This document shows, one piece after another, positions 51,579 to 60,902 of a stretch of DNA of 64,000 bases. Origin of the DNA: Candidatus Krumholzibacteriia bacterium (GTDB lineage: Bacteria; Krumholzibacteriota; Krumholzibacteriia; LZORAL124-64-63); NCBI GenBank assembly GCA_016744705.1, contig JADGDU010000003.1, positions 62,001 to 126,000 of the forward strand, given 5' to 3'. Within the stretch, counting starts at the first letter, position 1. Each line of letters starts with the position of its first letter. The translations under genes and the position numbers were made by a program. The notes beneath the pieces are model-generated. The model saw only the letters and a program-made list of their open reading frames with translations. It did no database searches and was not told the DNA's origin.

Positions 51579-53168
51579 ATGATGCGTATGAAATTGCCCG
51601 TCTCCTCAACCCCAGTGCAAATCCTTAGGATGGTCTTTTGGTCCACCCTATTGCTGGGTGCCGCTATGTTTACCGGTTGTGGTGAGCGCATAGAGCCTGT
51701 GCCATCTGGTGAGACCCCAGAGGTCAAACACGCTTTCCCTCAGCCAGTTGTGGAGCGCGACTGGGCCCAAATCAAAAAATCAGGCGTCCTGCGCATCATC
51801 ACTTTTTACAATTCCCGTACCTATTTTATACACAAAGGTGGCCAGGCCGGTTTCGATTACGAATTGTTGGAACGCTTTGCCCGGGAAAACCAGTTGACCG
51901 TGGAAGTGGTCATTGCTCAACCCGGCGACGACCTCGTCTCTCTGCTTAACTCCGGTCAAGGCGATGTGGTTGGCGCGGGACAGCCGGCTCCCCTGGGGGC
52001 AGACCAATTCGTGACTCTCACCCGGCCCACTGGTTTTTCCCGGAAAGTGGTTGTCCTGCCGGAGAATGCCCCACCCACAAATGATCTTTCTGACCTGGAA
52101 GGACTCTCCCTGACCATCCCCTGGGGCTGCTCCTTCTTGCCCACTCTTCAGGACATTCGCCAACAAAGTGAAGTGGCCTTCCGCATCAACCAAGGCCCCT
52201 CCCAGGTGGAAGCAGAAGAGCTGATGACCCTGGTTGCCCAGGGCCGGTTGCAATCGGTGGTTGTGGATAATCTGACAGCTCAGGCTGGCTTGGCCTGGAT
52301 CAGCGGCCTGAAGATGGGGCCCTCTCTGGGCGACGAACGAGCCACTGTCTGGATGGTCCGCAACAATTCCCAGGAACTGGCGGATAAACTGGAGCCCTTC
52401 CTTAAGAAACACCTGCGTGTCAATGAGAACGGACGGTGGCGACGCAGCCAAACCTATGGCATCATTTTTGACCGCTATTTTGCAAATGAAACAACCATTC
52501 AGAAATTTCAAGAGGCAGTGCACCGGCCCGACAAGAGTGGGCGCATTTCCGGATATGACAGCATGGTGCGGCGCCAAGCTGAAGCCCTGGGCCTGGACTG
52601 GCGCATGGTCTCGGCCCTCATCTACCAGGAGTCACGTTTTTACCCCCGGGCCCGCAGCCATGCCGACGCCCGTGGACTCATGCAGGTGCTGCCCGCTTTT
52701 GCCGGACCTCAGGCTGATAGTCTGTACCACCCTGCTCCCAATCTCCGGGCCGGCTTGCGGCTCATGGCCACCACCTACAACAGCTTTGCTTATCTGGACA
52801 GCCTGGATCGTTGGCGGTTCACTCTGGCCACCTACCACGCAGGCACCGGCCACGTCACCGATGCCCGCCGCATGGCCATGGACTACGGGCGAAACCCCAA
52901 CAGCTGGGAAAACGGTCTGCTGATGACCCTGCCCCGGCTGACCCAACACCGCCACTACCGTGATACGCGGCATGGTTTCTATGGCGGGACCGAAACGGTG
53001 GATTATGTGGAGGAGATTATCAATCGGCACCGGACTTACAGCCGCTTTGTGCCCCGAGACCCGGCTGCCGTGGCGGCTGATTCCGTTTCTCTGGACCTGC
53101 TCGAAGGATGGGATGCCGACCTCAGCGGACTGCCCGACTTGATCATCGAACCTCCCACCCCGGAATAA
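51579..53168 (+). CDS. mltF: MltF-like membrane-bound lytic transglycosylase
   Basis: The 529-residue lipoprotein has a lipobox (AAMFTGC) near residue 32. Residues 70-310 form a periplasmic solute-binding domain (SGVLRIITFYNSRTYFIHKG, FDYELLERFA, GDVVGAGQPAP), and residues 330-500 the SLT lysozyme-like domain, with catalytic Glu in IYQESRFYPRARSHADARG followed by LMQVLPAFA and TYHAGTGHV. MltF cleaves peptidoglycan glycan strands, forming 1,6-anhydro-muropeptides. Starts at 51579, 51582 and 51588 are close together; AGG lies ahead of them. It is a single plus-strand gene converging with the DUF493 gene. Confidence 0.93.
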   Translation: MMRMKLPVSSTPVQILRMVFWSTLLLGAAMFTGCGERIEPVPSGETPEVKHAFPQPVVERDWAQIKKSGVLRIITFYNSRTYFIHKGGQAGFDYELLERFARENQLTVEVVIAQPGDDLVSLLNSGQGDVVGAGQPAPLGADQFVTLTRPTGFSRKVVVLPENAPPTNDLSDLEGLSLTIPWGCSFLPTLQDIRQQSEVAFRINQGPSQVEAEELMTLVAQGRLQSVVVDNLTAQAGLAWISGLKMGPSLGDERATVWMVRNNSQELADKLEPFLKKHLRVNENGRWRRSQTYGIIFDRYFANETTIQKFQEAVHRPDKSGRISGYDSMVRRQAEALGLDWRMVSALIYQESRFYPRARSHADARGLMQVLPAFAGPQADSLYHPAPNLRAGLRLMATTYNSFAYLDSLDRWRFTLATYHAGTGHVTDARRMAMDYGRNPNSWENGLLMTLPRLTQHRHYRDTRHGFYGGTETVDYVEEIINRHRTYSRFVPRDPAAVAADSVSLDLLEGWDADLSGLPDLIIEPPTPE

Positions 53169-53188
53169 TCATTAACAGTTCTCTGGAA

Positions 53189-53476
53189 TCAGATGACCAT
53201 TTTTATTTCCGGACGGTCAGCCAAAGCCTGGAAAATCATATTGCGCTCGCCTTCGTCCAGAACTTCCACCGTCATCCCTACGCTCACATATTTCCCACCC
53301 CCGCTCATGCGACTGGCGCCGATCTCCACAGGTCTTTTATTAGTTTCAGTAGGCAGACACTCTTGCATGCAATCCCGGATTGCTTGATGAACCGTCGCTT
53401 CATCGCTCCCGATAACCTTAAAACCCCATTGGCAGGGATAAGTGATCAGTGGCTTCTGGTTCTTGGATTCACTCAT
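53189..53476 (-). CDS. DUF493 (YbeD-like) family protein
   Basis: A 95-residue cytoplasmic protein starting at ATG 53476 with GGAG five bases upstream. The alternating alpha-beta pattern YPCQWGFKVIGSDEATVHQAI, RMSGGGKYVSVGMTVEVLDE and NMIFQALADRPEIKMVI matches the DUF493 family, which folds like the regulatory ACT domain and has no agreed function, although YbeD is next to lipoate genes in E. coli. No lipoate gene is here. Confidence 0.9.
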   Translation of the reverse strand: MSESKNQKPLITYPCQWGFKVIGSDEATVHQAIRDCMQECLPTETNKRPVEIGASRMSGGGKYVSVGMTVEVLDEGERNMIFQALADRPEIKMVI

Positions 53477-53574
53477 GGGGACTCCAGGGTTTGAGGGAGG
53501 TATCAAAAATCATTGGTCCGGCACTCGGCATATGGTAGCTTTCCCCAAGGTAACTTCCAACCACAGACATTCCA

Positions 53575-54759
53575 ATGGCAGGTATTTTTTTGATCTCTTC
53601 CAGCCGACAAGTACTTAAGGCCGCCTCCCTGACGGCTCTTTTATTGTTTTCCCTGGCCCAGCCAGCCCTGGCCACCATCAGCCGTGTCAACAGCCTCGGG
53701 GCCGGTGGAGATTTCTTTGAAGATGATTCCAATGTTCTGCGCTGGTATGGCAGCCTGGTCGACTACCCCGATCAGGCCGTGCTGGAATCAGGCAATTTCA
53801 CCATCCTGGAGGGCTACTACCACAGTTCCCTCGAAAAATTCAGTGGCCCAAGTTTTGGCACCCACTTGGCTTTGGGCCAGGACGGCAGTTTGGGGACTGC
53901 CGCATTTTACTACAATACATCGGACCAAGACCGCACCACGACCATCCAGCAAGATCATCTCCGCGATAATCTCAGCTTCCTTTACGCTCTGGACCTGGGA
54001 CCGTTAACAGGAGCGATCACTTACCGCCACGGATCACTGAAGACGGAAGTCATGGATTCCAGCACTGAATTATCTATCGATACTTTTGGCACCGGAGTGC
54101 GCATGGACCTGGCACCAACAGCCTACCTTGACTTGGCCGCTGAAATTCGGAAAGTCCATGAGACTCGCCCCTGGGACCCGGGTTTTACGGAAGACGAGAG
54201 CGATGGATTGTGGGCCTTTCGGGCTCGAGCTTTCGTGGGACTGAACCCTCGTTTGGCTTTGGTTCCCCTTGTGGAATATATCAATGAAGACCGTCAAGGA
54301 GGCTCCCTCAGCAGACACACCATCAACAATACAATGTATCGCCTGGGACTCGGGTTAAATTACTTTCCCGATACCGATCATCTTCTTCTTCTGAATGCTG
54401 AATATTCCGATTTCAATGAAGACTTAAATTCTGGAAATTTTTCCCTGACCGACAATTGGTCCTCCTGGAATCTCAAAGCTGGTTTTGAATCCAGACTTTT
54501 GTCCTGGCTCACCACCCGTGGGTCCATGAACCTGGTGAAATACCATACAGACTGGGAAATACATCCCGGCAGCATCCCTGATGCCGACGCTGATTTTGAC
54601 GGCCCCATCCTCAGAGTGAACCTGGGCGCCAGTGTTCATCTTGGCCCAGTGGATCTGGATTTTGCCTTATGGGAGAAGCCCCCCCAAGCCAAAGACCTCG
54701 TCCGGGACCTTCTCTGGGATGACCGCTGGGTTAGCATCACCGCCCGCATGCTTTTCTAA
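53575..54759 (+). CDS. Outer-membrane beta-barrel protein of unknown function
   Basis: The 394-residue protein has a signal peptide (AASLTALLLFSLAQPALA) and then strand-turn-strand sequence with evenly spaced aromatic residues (YFPDTDHLLLLNAEYSDF, WNLKAGFESRLLSWLTTRG), ending in VSITARMLF as barrels do. No enzymatic or transport motif was recognised. The ATG at 53575 lacks a good ribosome site and a TTG at 53590 is possible (GGCAGG upstream). It lies in the same direction as the ECF sigma operon, 80 bases before it. Confidence 0.78.
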   Translation: MAGIFLISSSRQVLKAASLTALLLFSLAQPALATISRVNSLGAGGDFFEDDSNVLRWYGSLVDYPDQAVLESGNFTILEGYYHSSLEKFSGPSFGTHLALGQDGSLGTAAFYYNTSDQDRTTTIQQDHLRDNLSFLYALDLGPLTGAITYRHGSLKTEVMDSSTELSIDTFGTGVRMDLAPTAYLDLAAEIRKVHETRPWDPGFTEDESDGLWAFRARAFVGLNPRLALVPLVEYINEDRQGGSLSRHTINNTMYRLGLGLNYFPDTDHLLLLNAEYSDFNEDLNSGNFSLTDNWSSWNLKAGFESRLLSWLTTRGSMNLVKYHTDWEIHPGSIPDADADFDGPILRVNLGASVHLGPVDLDFALWEKPPQAKDLVRDLLWDDRWVSITARMLF

Positions 54760-54839
54760 TGCCCAATATTTATATACAGTAACAGGTAAACAACCAGGCC
54801 CCCACCGCCGTCTATTCCCTCACAAGAAGGAGGGTAGTG

Positions 54840-55448
54840 ATGAACGCGGAACAACAGAATTTCAACATGCAAAAAGAGCAGGACCTGGCCCTGGCCAAAG
54901 CGGCCGCCGCTGGAGACCAGAACGCCTGGCGGGAAGTCTACGACAGAACGTGCCAATCCCTTTTTAACTTTCTTTGTTATCAGACAGGAAACCGTGACAC
55001 AGCGCGGGACCTCATGCAGGAAACCTATCTGACGGCCCTGGAAAAGTTACACACCTATCAGGGCGGTGGCACACTGCTCAGCTGGCTGCGAACTGTGGCT
55101 TTGCGCAAATGCCTGGACTGGCGACGGCGCGCAAAAGTCCGCTTGCAGAGAATGACTGAACTGGCCCGCGAATTCTCTCACCTTTCTGATTCCACAACGC
55201 AGGAGACGTTCCCCGGTCTCGGCGATGGGCTCCAGTTAGCACTGGACCGCCTGTCCTCAAGGCAACGGGCCGCGTTGCTTCTGCGTGAACTTGAGGACCT
55301 GCCCTTTGCTGAAATCGCTGACAACCTCGGTTGCAGCGAAGCCACGGCGCGGGTCCATCACCACCGTGCGTGCACGAATCTCAGACAGTGGCTCAATCAA
55401 GGTGATGATCTGATTTTCGGCACGAGTGCGGAAGGAGTGACGTCATGA
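54840..55448 (+). CDS. ECF-type sigma factor coupled to a membrane vWA protein
   Basis: The 202-residue sigma factor starts at ATG 54840 with AAGGAGG upstream. Region 2 spans about residues 25-100 (YDRTCQSLFNFLCYQTGNRDTARDLMQETYLTALEKL, then LLSWLRTVALRKCLDWRRR) and region 4 about 130-185 (LSSRQRAALLLRELEDLPFAEIADNLGCSEATARVHHHRA), with a clear helix-turn-helix. The stop overlaps the downstream gene by four bases (ATGA), the usual layout of an ECF factor with its cognate anti-sigma factor. It should therefore be held inactive at the membrane until a signal is received. Confidence 0.9.
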   Translation: MNAEQQNFNMQKEQDLALAKAAAAGDQNAWREVYDRTCQSLFNFLCYQTGNRDTARDLMQETYLTALEKLHTYQGGGTLLSWLRTVALRKCLDWRRRAKVRLQRMTELAREFSHLSDSTTQETFPGLGDGLQLALDRLSSRQRAALLLRELEDLPFAEIADNLGCSEATARVHHHRACTNLRQWLNQGDDLIFGTSAEGVTS

Positions 55449-57583
55449 AAAGGTATTTGAAAAAAGACAACTTCCAGCTGAGTGGTCATGAGAAAGAGAA
55501 CTTGTGGCTAAAAATTAGCGACGCAGCAGACCCAGTTCAGAAACCGACCCCCTCCAGGAGATTTTTAAAACCTGTCCTGGGAGTGAGTACCATTTTAGCC
55601 GCTGTGCTGGCTTTAGTCATATTCATGAGCGATGAAGCACCAGTAGTCCCCTACGTGGCCAACCATCAACCCGAACCCACCAAAGAAGAAACAACCACCG
55701 TAGCCGGCAGGATTCTGGATAGAGAATCGGGAGACCCTCTGATCAACGCCAACATCATTATCGAAGGCACCGACAAAAGCCTGGTCACAGATTATGATGG
55801 TCGTTTTATACTGAAAACAAACCCGGCGGATACAGAGTTGACACTGCGGGTGAAATACCTGGGATATGATGATGAAGTGGCCACCATCACCCCCGAAGCA
55901 GGAAACAAGTCAAAAGTTGTAATCAGCATGGATCCCACCATTGTGGTGGCCCTGGAAGCATTTGATGTGGAAGGGGATGCATACATGGTCGATGTTTCCA
56001 ATGCCAGTACCGAACACATCATTTATTCCGAAACGTTTGAAAAATTCGCCATTTCTTCTGTGGAAGATGCACTGTCTAAACAGGCCGGTGTGGTGAAACG
56101 CGCTGGTGAACTCCATATGCGTGGCGGTCGCTCAGGTGAAGTTGACTTCCAGATAGATGGTTTCGTCACCGGTGGTACCACCGCACCCAATGGCGAACCC
56201 CACGAGCTGATGTACTTCGAGCACTCTGGATTCAATCCCTTTGTGGCCACGGAAGAGGACTCCCTCTCCACCTTCGCAGTGGACGTGGATAACGCCTCTT
56301 ACACCATGGCGCGCAGGTATATTGACGGAGGATCTTTGCCCCCCGCTGAAGCCATCCGGGTGGAAGAATTTATCAATTTTTTTGAGGCCGGTTACGAGCG
56401 GCAAACTGAAGAGACCTTCGCCATCAACTGCGACGGCGCCCCATCTCGTTTTGGTGATGGGTACCAGATGGTACGCGTTGGATTACAAGGGAAAACCGTC
56501 CTCGACGAGAATCGCAAGGCCGCCAACCTGGTATTCCTCATCGACATCTCAGGATCCATGGATCAGGGAAACCGTTTGGGCTTGGTCAAACAGAGCTTGC
56601 GCATCTTACTGGATGAGTTGGCCGAAGGGGACCGGGTCGCCATCGTGGTTTACGGAAGCCGGGCTGAAGTAAGGCTTGAACCCACCGACATCAACCACCG
56701 GGAAGTCATCCTCACAGCCATCGAATCATTGCGACCCAGCGGTGCCACCAATGCTTATGCCGGGTTGCAGGAAGCGTACCGTATAGCCCGGGAAAACTAC
56801 AAAAGCCACAAGCTGAACCGCCTGATTCTCTGCTCTGATGGCGTGGCCAACATGGGTGGCAGCACCAAAGCCGAAGACATGTTGGAACAAATCCGCAAAG
56901 CCTCGGACAAGGGTATCACCCTATCGACCATCGGTTTCGGCATGGGCAACTACAACGATGAGCTGATGGAAAAATTGGCGGACCAGGGTGATGGAAATTA
57001 CTACTATGTCGATCAGCCCAAAGAAGCCCAACGTGTCTTCAGTGAGAATCTGACCGGATTGCTGCAAACCATTGCCCGACAAGTAAAGGTGCAGGTGGTT
57101 TTTGACACTTCCAAAATCCAGCGCTGGCGCCTGCTGGGGTATGAAAACCGTGATGTGGCCGATAACGACTTCCGCAATGACGACGTTGACGCAGGTGAAG
57201 TGGGCTCCGGCCACCAAGTGACAGCCCTCTATGAACTTAAAATGGTGGACGACGTTTCTGAAGGTTCTCTGGGCACAGTGCACCTGCGCTACGAAATGCC
57301 CGCCCACCACAGCGAACTGGAAGGACAGGTTATGGAAATCAGTCGCCCGCTGCAGATGGAACAACTGGTACCCGCATTCCACCTGGCCCCGGCTCGGTAC
57401 CGGCTGCAGGTTGTCGTCACGGAATTCGCAGAAATTCTGCGGGGTAGTTTTTGGGCTAAGGAAAGAAATCTGGCTGATTTGATCCCCCTTGCTGATGGGC
57501 TGTCTGAAGAACTGGCTGGCGATGAACGAGTTAAAGAATTGGCCGCCTTAATCAGGAAAGCAGCAGATCTGCAAAGTGAATAG
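55445..57583 (+). CDS. Membrane protein with anti-sigma-like N-terminus, carboxypeptidase-like domain, TonB-plug-like segment and vWA (YfbK/DUF3520)
   Basis: The 712-residue protein has a short basic cytoplasmic start (residues 1-40), one membrane span (42-61), and a large extracytoplasmic part. This contains a carboxypeptidase regulatory-like beta-sandwich (85-165; VAGRILDRESGDPLINANI), a segment like a TonB-receptor plug (195-245; VEDALSKQAGVVKRAGELHMRGGRSGEVDFQIDG), and a von Willebrand A domain with intact MIDAS DxSxS (D367, S369, S371). A DUF3520 end of YfbK type completes it. vWA domains bind protein partners through a metal ion. The gene is translationally coupled to the ECF sigma gene, so residues 1-40 may hold the sigma factor. 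No barrel follows the plug segment, so it cannot be a receptor itself. Confidence 0.85.
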   Translation: MKRYLKKDNFQLSGHEKENLWLKISDAADPVQKPTPSRRFLKPVLGVSTILAAVLALVIFMSDEAPVVPYVANHQPEPTKEETTTVAGRILDRESGDPLINANIIIEGTDKSLVTDYDGRFILKTNPADTELTLRVKYLGYDDEVATITPEAGNKSKVVISMDPTIVVALEAFDVEGDAYMVDVSNASTEHIIYSETFEKFAISSVEDALSKQAGVVKRAGELHMRGGRSGEVDFQIDGFVTGGTTAPNGEPHELMYFEHSGFNPFVATEEDSLSTFAVDVDNASYTMARRYIDGGSLPPAEAIRVEEFINFFEAGYERQTEETFAINCDGAPSRFGDGYQMVRVGLQGKTVLDENRKAANLVFLIDISGSMDQGNRLGLVKQSLRILLDELAEGDRVAIVVYGSRAEVRLEPTDINHREVILTAIESLRPSGATNAYAGLQEAYRIARENYKSHKLNRLILCSDGVANMGGSTKAEDMLEQIRKASDKGITLSTIGFGMGNYNDELMEKLADQGDGNYYYVDQPKEAQRVFSENLTGLLQTIARQVKVQVVFDTSKIQRWRLLGYENRDVADNDFRNDDVDAGEVGSGHQVTALYELKMVDDVSEGSLGTVHLRYEMPAHHSELEGQVMEISRPLQMEQLVPAFHLAPARYRLQVVVTEFAEILRGSFWAKERNLADLIPLADGLSEELAGDERVKELAALIRKAADLQSE

Positions 57584-57600
57584 ATTTGACTTTCATCCTC

Positions 57601-57637
57601 TGACCCCTGGCACGGGAAAAATCTCGGGCCAGGGTCA
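57601..57637. terminator. Hairpin between convergent genes
   Basis: TGACCCCTGGC and GCCAGGGTCA pair with one bulged C around a 16-base loop. No T tract follows on the plus strand. It is a likely transcription boundary between the vWA gene and the unknown gene at 57648. Confidence 0.5.
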
Positions 57638-57647
57638 TGAGAAAGAA

Positions 57648-58259
57648 CTACCGATAAGAAGCCTTCAATGAATTCCAGCTTTTCTCATCCGTGGCAGTGA
57701 ATGAACTATCCGAATCCCAAAGCACATGAGAGCGGAAATCTCCACCCTGTTCGGTCCATACATCATTGTTGATAAAGAAGGCCGAACCAGAAACAAACGA
57801 TTCGCCCCACCACAGCCGGGAATATTTATCCTCGGAAGTTGAGATGAGATAATGATACACACCGCTGGCAATCATAAATTCCTGATGGGAAAAGTCGAAG
57901 ACGATGTCATGGTTGCCAGGGGTTTCTGTGATGATGTGTTTTTTGAACATGACCAAATCCTGATTGGCATCGAGGATTTTGCATTGGATGGTATCGCCAA
58001 TGATCAGGGAAGGAACGCCGTTGAGTTCTGCATCTTCCAGAAAAAATCGGCATGCCACCTGGGTCAACTGTGCATCACAGTCGATATAAAAAGACTGGGC
58101 CAATTCCATGCGATCATCCACACCCAACAGACCAAAGATTACCGTGCCGGCGCCAGCATCTGAATCGATGCCATCACTACACTCGACCACAGCCAACAAC
58201 TGTAGCGGCAACATAACGAGGATTGCCACCAGAACAAGTTGTGATAATAAATTTTTCAT
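57648..58259 (-). CDS. Secreted protein of unknown function with SLKAxYR C-terminal tail
   Basis: I do not recognise this 203-residue protein. The ATG at 58259 is preceded by GGAGGG, and the signal peptide is SQLVLVAILVMLPLQLLAVV. The mature part has scattered cysteines and beta-like strands (MELAQSFYIDCDAQLTQVACRFFLED, ASGVYHYLISTSEDKYSRLWW), consistent with a small beta-sandwich such as a carbohydrate-binding or galactose-binding-like fold. It ends in SWNSLKASYR. The same tail (FGSLKAMYR) ends the unrelated beta-helix protein at 13457-14653, so the tail is probably a sorting or attachment signal. Confidence 0.78.
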   Translation of the reverse strand: MKNLLSQLVLVAILVMLPLQLLAVVECSDGIDSDAGAGTVIFGLLGVDDRMELAQSFYIDCDAQLTQVACRFFLEDAELNGVPSLIIGDTIQCKILDANQDLVMFKKHIITETPGNHDIVFDFSHQEFMIASGVYHYLISTSEDKYSRLWWGESFVSGSAFFINNDVWTEQGGDFRSHVLWDSDSSFTATDEKSWNSLKASYR

Positions 58260-58461
58260 GCTGAAAAAGCCCTCCGGGATGGGATCAGAAATGTGCACCG
58301 AGGCAGCTGGGCGAGAACTGCAAACCAAGATTTCGGCGCTCTTGTTCCATATCCATCATACCATATTGAGGAATTTGGGTCAAAACTGATACAATTATTT
58401 TGAATTCCGGGATATAGTGGTCACAGGTCTCATCACATCATTGAACTAAGGGGATTAGTCC

Positions 58462-59460
58462 ATGATCATTTCACGAATTTCGACAATTTTGCTATGCAGT
58501 TTATTGTTATTGAGCATGGCAGCCTGTAACGATGACGACGATTGTCCCACCTGTCCCTCGGATCTTGCTACAGCACCCACCATGGCCAACATCTGGCCTC
58601 ATGCCGACGGCAACTCCTGGACCTTTGATATGACCCATCGGGAATACCCAGTAGATCATTCAGCGGTCGCCTTCACTGATACCACAAACCCATCTCTACC
58701 CTCCATGGCCGCTCTTCATGCAGAACTCCAGATGCCTTTACCCGGGACTCCCGATTTTTCAGAAGATGTCATTTTCCGGTTCGCACTGAATGGAGATGTG
58801 GTGACCCACTCAGGGGTCACCGCCCAAAGAGTTGTGGAAACAATTTTCCTGCCCGAAACAGCCACCACAACTGGAGGTTCCGTACCGCTGGAAAAAGCAC
58901 CAGACCGTTTGCTCCGACTGATCGCCCAAAACCGCCCAGACTTAGCCAGCGCCATTCTTCCCCAACTGGATTCGTACCCTAAAGATCTGGATTTGGTTGC
59001 CCCGCCCTTATTTCTAGGTGGCTACGCTTTTGCCGCCGAAGACAGCGGATATTTCAGCTACGGAGATGTGGATGCTAACCATAGTTGGATCTATCTGGAT
59101 TCCAGTCTTGCCGTTGGCGCAGAATTCTCTATACAATTGCTGTCTTCGCTCACAAGTGATATCTGGCTGTATGGACAAATCTGGTCCCGGGGAGACCTGA
59201 CTGTGGGTGGCAAGCAGTTTGGAAATGTCGTCGAATGCATGTATCTCATCGATATGGGTGAACGGGATGTGATCGATGAAGAAGGCAATTATCTTGGCAC
59301 CATACACCCCTACACCTACGGAACCATTCATTTTGCTCCCGAGGTGGGCCCCATCAGAGGCCTTGAACGACGCCGGCTGGCGCCTGATTTGGTGGGTGGG
59401 CCAGATCCCAGCATCATTGATTTGGAATTGAATTTAACGGGTATGGCATCCGGGCAATAA
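58462..59460 (+). CDS. Lipoprotein of unknown function
   Basis: The 332-residue protein starts at ATG 58462 (GGGGATTAG upstream). Its signal peptide ends in a lipobox LSMAAC, so it is lipid-anchored; an acidic, cysteine-bearing linker follows (NDDDDCPTCPSD). The body has WPHADGNSWTFDMTHREYP, a pattern common to FCB lipoproteins with a lipocalin- or beta-propeller-like body, but I see no named domain. A terminator follows directly, shared with the convergent propeller gene. Confidence 0.75.
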   Translation: MIISRISTILLCSLLLLSMAACNDDDDCPTCPSDLATAPTMANIWPHADGNSWTFDMTHREYPVDHSAVAFTDTTNPSLPSMAALHAELQMPLPGTPDFSEDVIFRFALNGDVVTHSGVTAQRVVETIFLPETATTTGGSVPLEKAPDRLLRLIAQNRPDLASAILPQLDSYPKDLDLVAPPLFLGGYAFAAEDSGYFSYGDVDANHSWIYLDSSLAVGAEFSIQLLSSLTSDIWLYGQIWSRGDLTVGGKQFGNVVECMYLIDMGERDVIDEEGNYLGTIHPYTYGTIHFAPEVGPIRGLERRRLAPDLVGGPDPSIIDLELNLTGMASGQ

Positions 59461-59465
59461 AACAG

Positions 59466-59510
59466 ATAGGCCCCCGGAAATTCATTCTTCCGGGGGCCTG
59501 AATTTTATTT
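59466..59510. terminator. Bidirectional terminator
   Basis: AGGCCCCCGGAA and TTCCGGGGGCCT form a 12-bp perfect stem with an eight-base loop (59468-59499). GAATTTTATTTTA follows on the plus strand; on the minus strand the outflow (ATCTGTT) is poorer. It sits between the convergent lipoprotein and propeller genes. Confidence 0.85.
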
Positions 59511-60746
59511 TATTCGGTAACAAATTACAGACATGGGCTCGGGCTCTTCATCTTCATCAGTGGTTCCTGAACCACCAAATTGGCTGAGAGCCGCATCCCA
59601 GAACCCGGTGACCACAAAAGCCAGATCATCTCCTGCAAAGAAGAGGAAATCTTTCACAGGATCTCCTTCACAGACAATATCCAGCTTCTTCTGGTAAACG
59701 CCGTCTTCGGAAAAGACATCGTAACTGGTGAAAATTCCTTCGGGCGAATCCCACATGGCTTCACTGGTCAGAACCCAGATGGAACCATCATTCGCCACCC
59801 TCAAAAACTCCACATCAGGCTGATAATCTTCGATATGAATTTCTGCACCTGGAGCCTGGTTGGTTTGGATAAATTCAAAAATACCCTGCCACATGGCCTT
59901 GGCTCGCTCGTCCCGTTTCCAGGAGTCATACTCGCGAGTAAACACTCTCTCCAATTGGCCTTTGGCGTCAAAAATGCTGACTTCGTAGCCATAGCGAGGG
60001 ATGGCCGCCACGGTCTTGCCCTCTGGTCCCACATCAAAACGACGATCGGGGCTTTCAATGACTTGCATCTCATCCAGTTTGAAATTGGCCATTTGCATCA
60101 CATGTTCAAGCTCCGTCAGAGTCACATCAATGATGCCGTCCTGATCCAGGGTGCTCACAAAATTCCGGCGGCGAATCTCACCTGAAGCCTGATTCATGTT
60201 TTGCTGGGTTCCTCCGGTCACCACCACATTGCCAGCACATTTCAAGGCCCTGATGATAAAAAATCCACCTGAAGCCGGGTCGCCCAAGGACCAGGTTCCT
60301 GCCGGTGTATTATCAAGATTCAACTTGATAACCTTGCCGGGAAAGGCCTGTACAATACCCAGGGTTCCATCGGGGAGAAAACACATATCCACGGGACCGC
60401 GGAATTCCCCTGGGCCATCGCCCTCCTTGCCCAGGATGTTGATCAATTCACCGTCTGGAGAATAGACACTGACCTGGGCCAGCTGAGCATCCAGTAGGTA
60501 GATATTGTTATCATCATCAACCAAGGCCCGGTTCACGACGCCAAAGATATTGTCTTCATCATCAGCCCCACCAATGCGCCACAACTCTTCCAATTCCACC
60601 TTTTGGGACCCTTGAACGGGATTTGCTGGATTATCAATGCGGGGAACGTCGGCCGCCAAAAGGCTACTGGTTGGAAGTAGCAGCAAACCAAATACGAAAA
60701 AAACTGCCAGCAAACAGCTCTGCGAAGCCATGCTCTTTTTATTCAT
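59505..60746 (-). CDS. Secreted six-bladed beta-propeller (NHL-like) protein
   Basis: The 413-residue protein has AGGAG ahead of ATG 60746 and a signal peptide ending near LLAAD (residue 32). Repeats of the six-bladed/NHL type follow: NRALVDDDNNIYLLDAQLAQVSVYSPDGELINILGKEGDGPGEFRGP and DVGPEGKTVAAIPRYGYEVSIFDAKG, later VANDGSIWVLTSEAM. Propellers of this type bind ligands or proteins outside the cell. The motif GEFRGPVDM is characteristic. It converges with the lipoprotein gene. Confidence 0.85.
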   Translation of the reverse strand: MNKKSMASQSCLLAVFFVFGLLLLPTSSLLAADVPRIDNPANPVQGSQKVELEELWRIGGADDEDNIFGVVNRALVDDDNNIYLLDAQLAQVSVYSPDGELINILGKEGDGPGEFRGPVDMCFLPDGTLGIVQAFPGKVIKLNLDNTPAGTWSLGDPASGGFFIIRALKCAGNVVVTGGTQQNMNQASGEIRRRNFVSTLDQDGIIDVTLTELEHVMQMANFKLDEMQVIESPDRRFDVGPEGKTVAAIPRYGYEVSIFDAKGQLERVFTREYDSWKRDERAKAMWQGIFEFIQTNQAPGAEIHIEDYQPDVEFLRVANDGSIWVLTSEAMWDSPEGIFTSYDVFSEDGVYQKKLDIVCEGDPVKDFLFFAGDDLAFVVTGFWDAALSQFGGSGTTDEDEEPEPMSVICYRIK

Positions 60747-60902
60747 GGGAGACTCTCCTGTTGATCAATGTTATGTGTGCGAGACCTGTTACGAGTCCAG
60801 TCAGACAAAAGTTCGCACTCTTTCCGGGAAATCATTCATACCTACCCGGGGTCAGGCCGTATTATTCTTGGGCTGACAGTAATTATTAATAGGAGAACCT
60901 CA

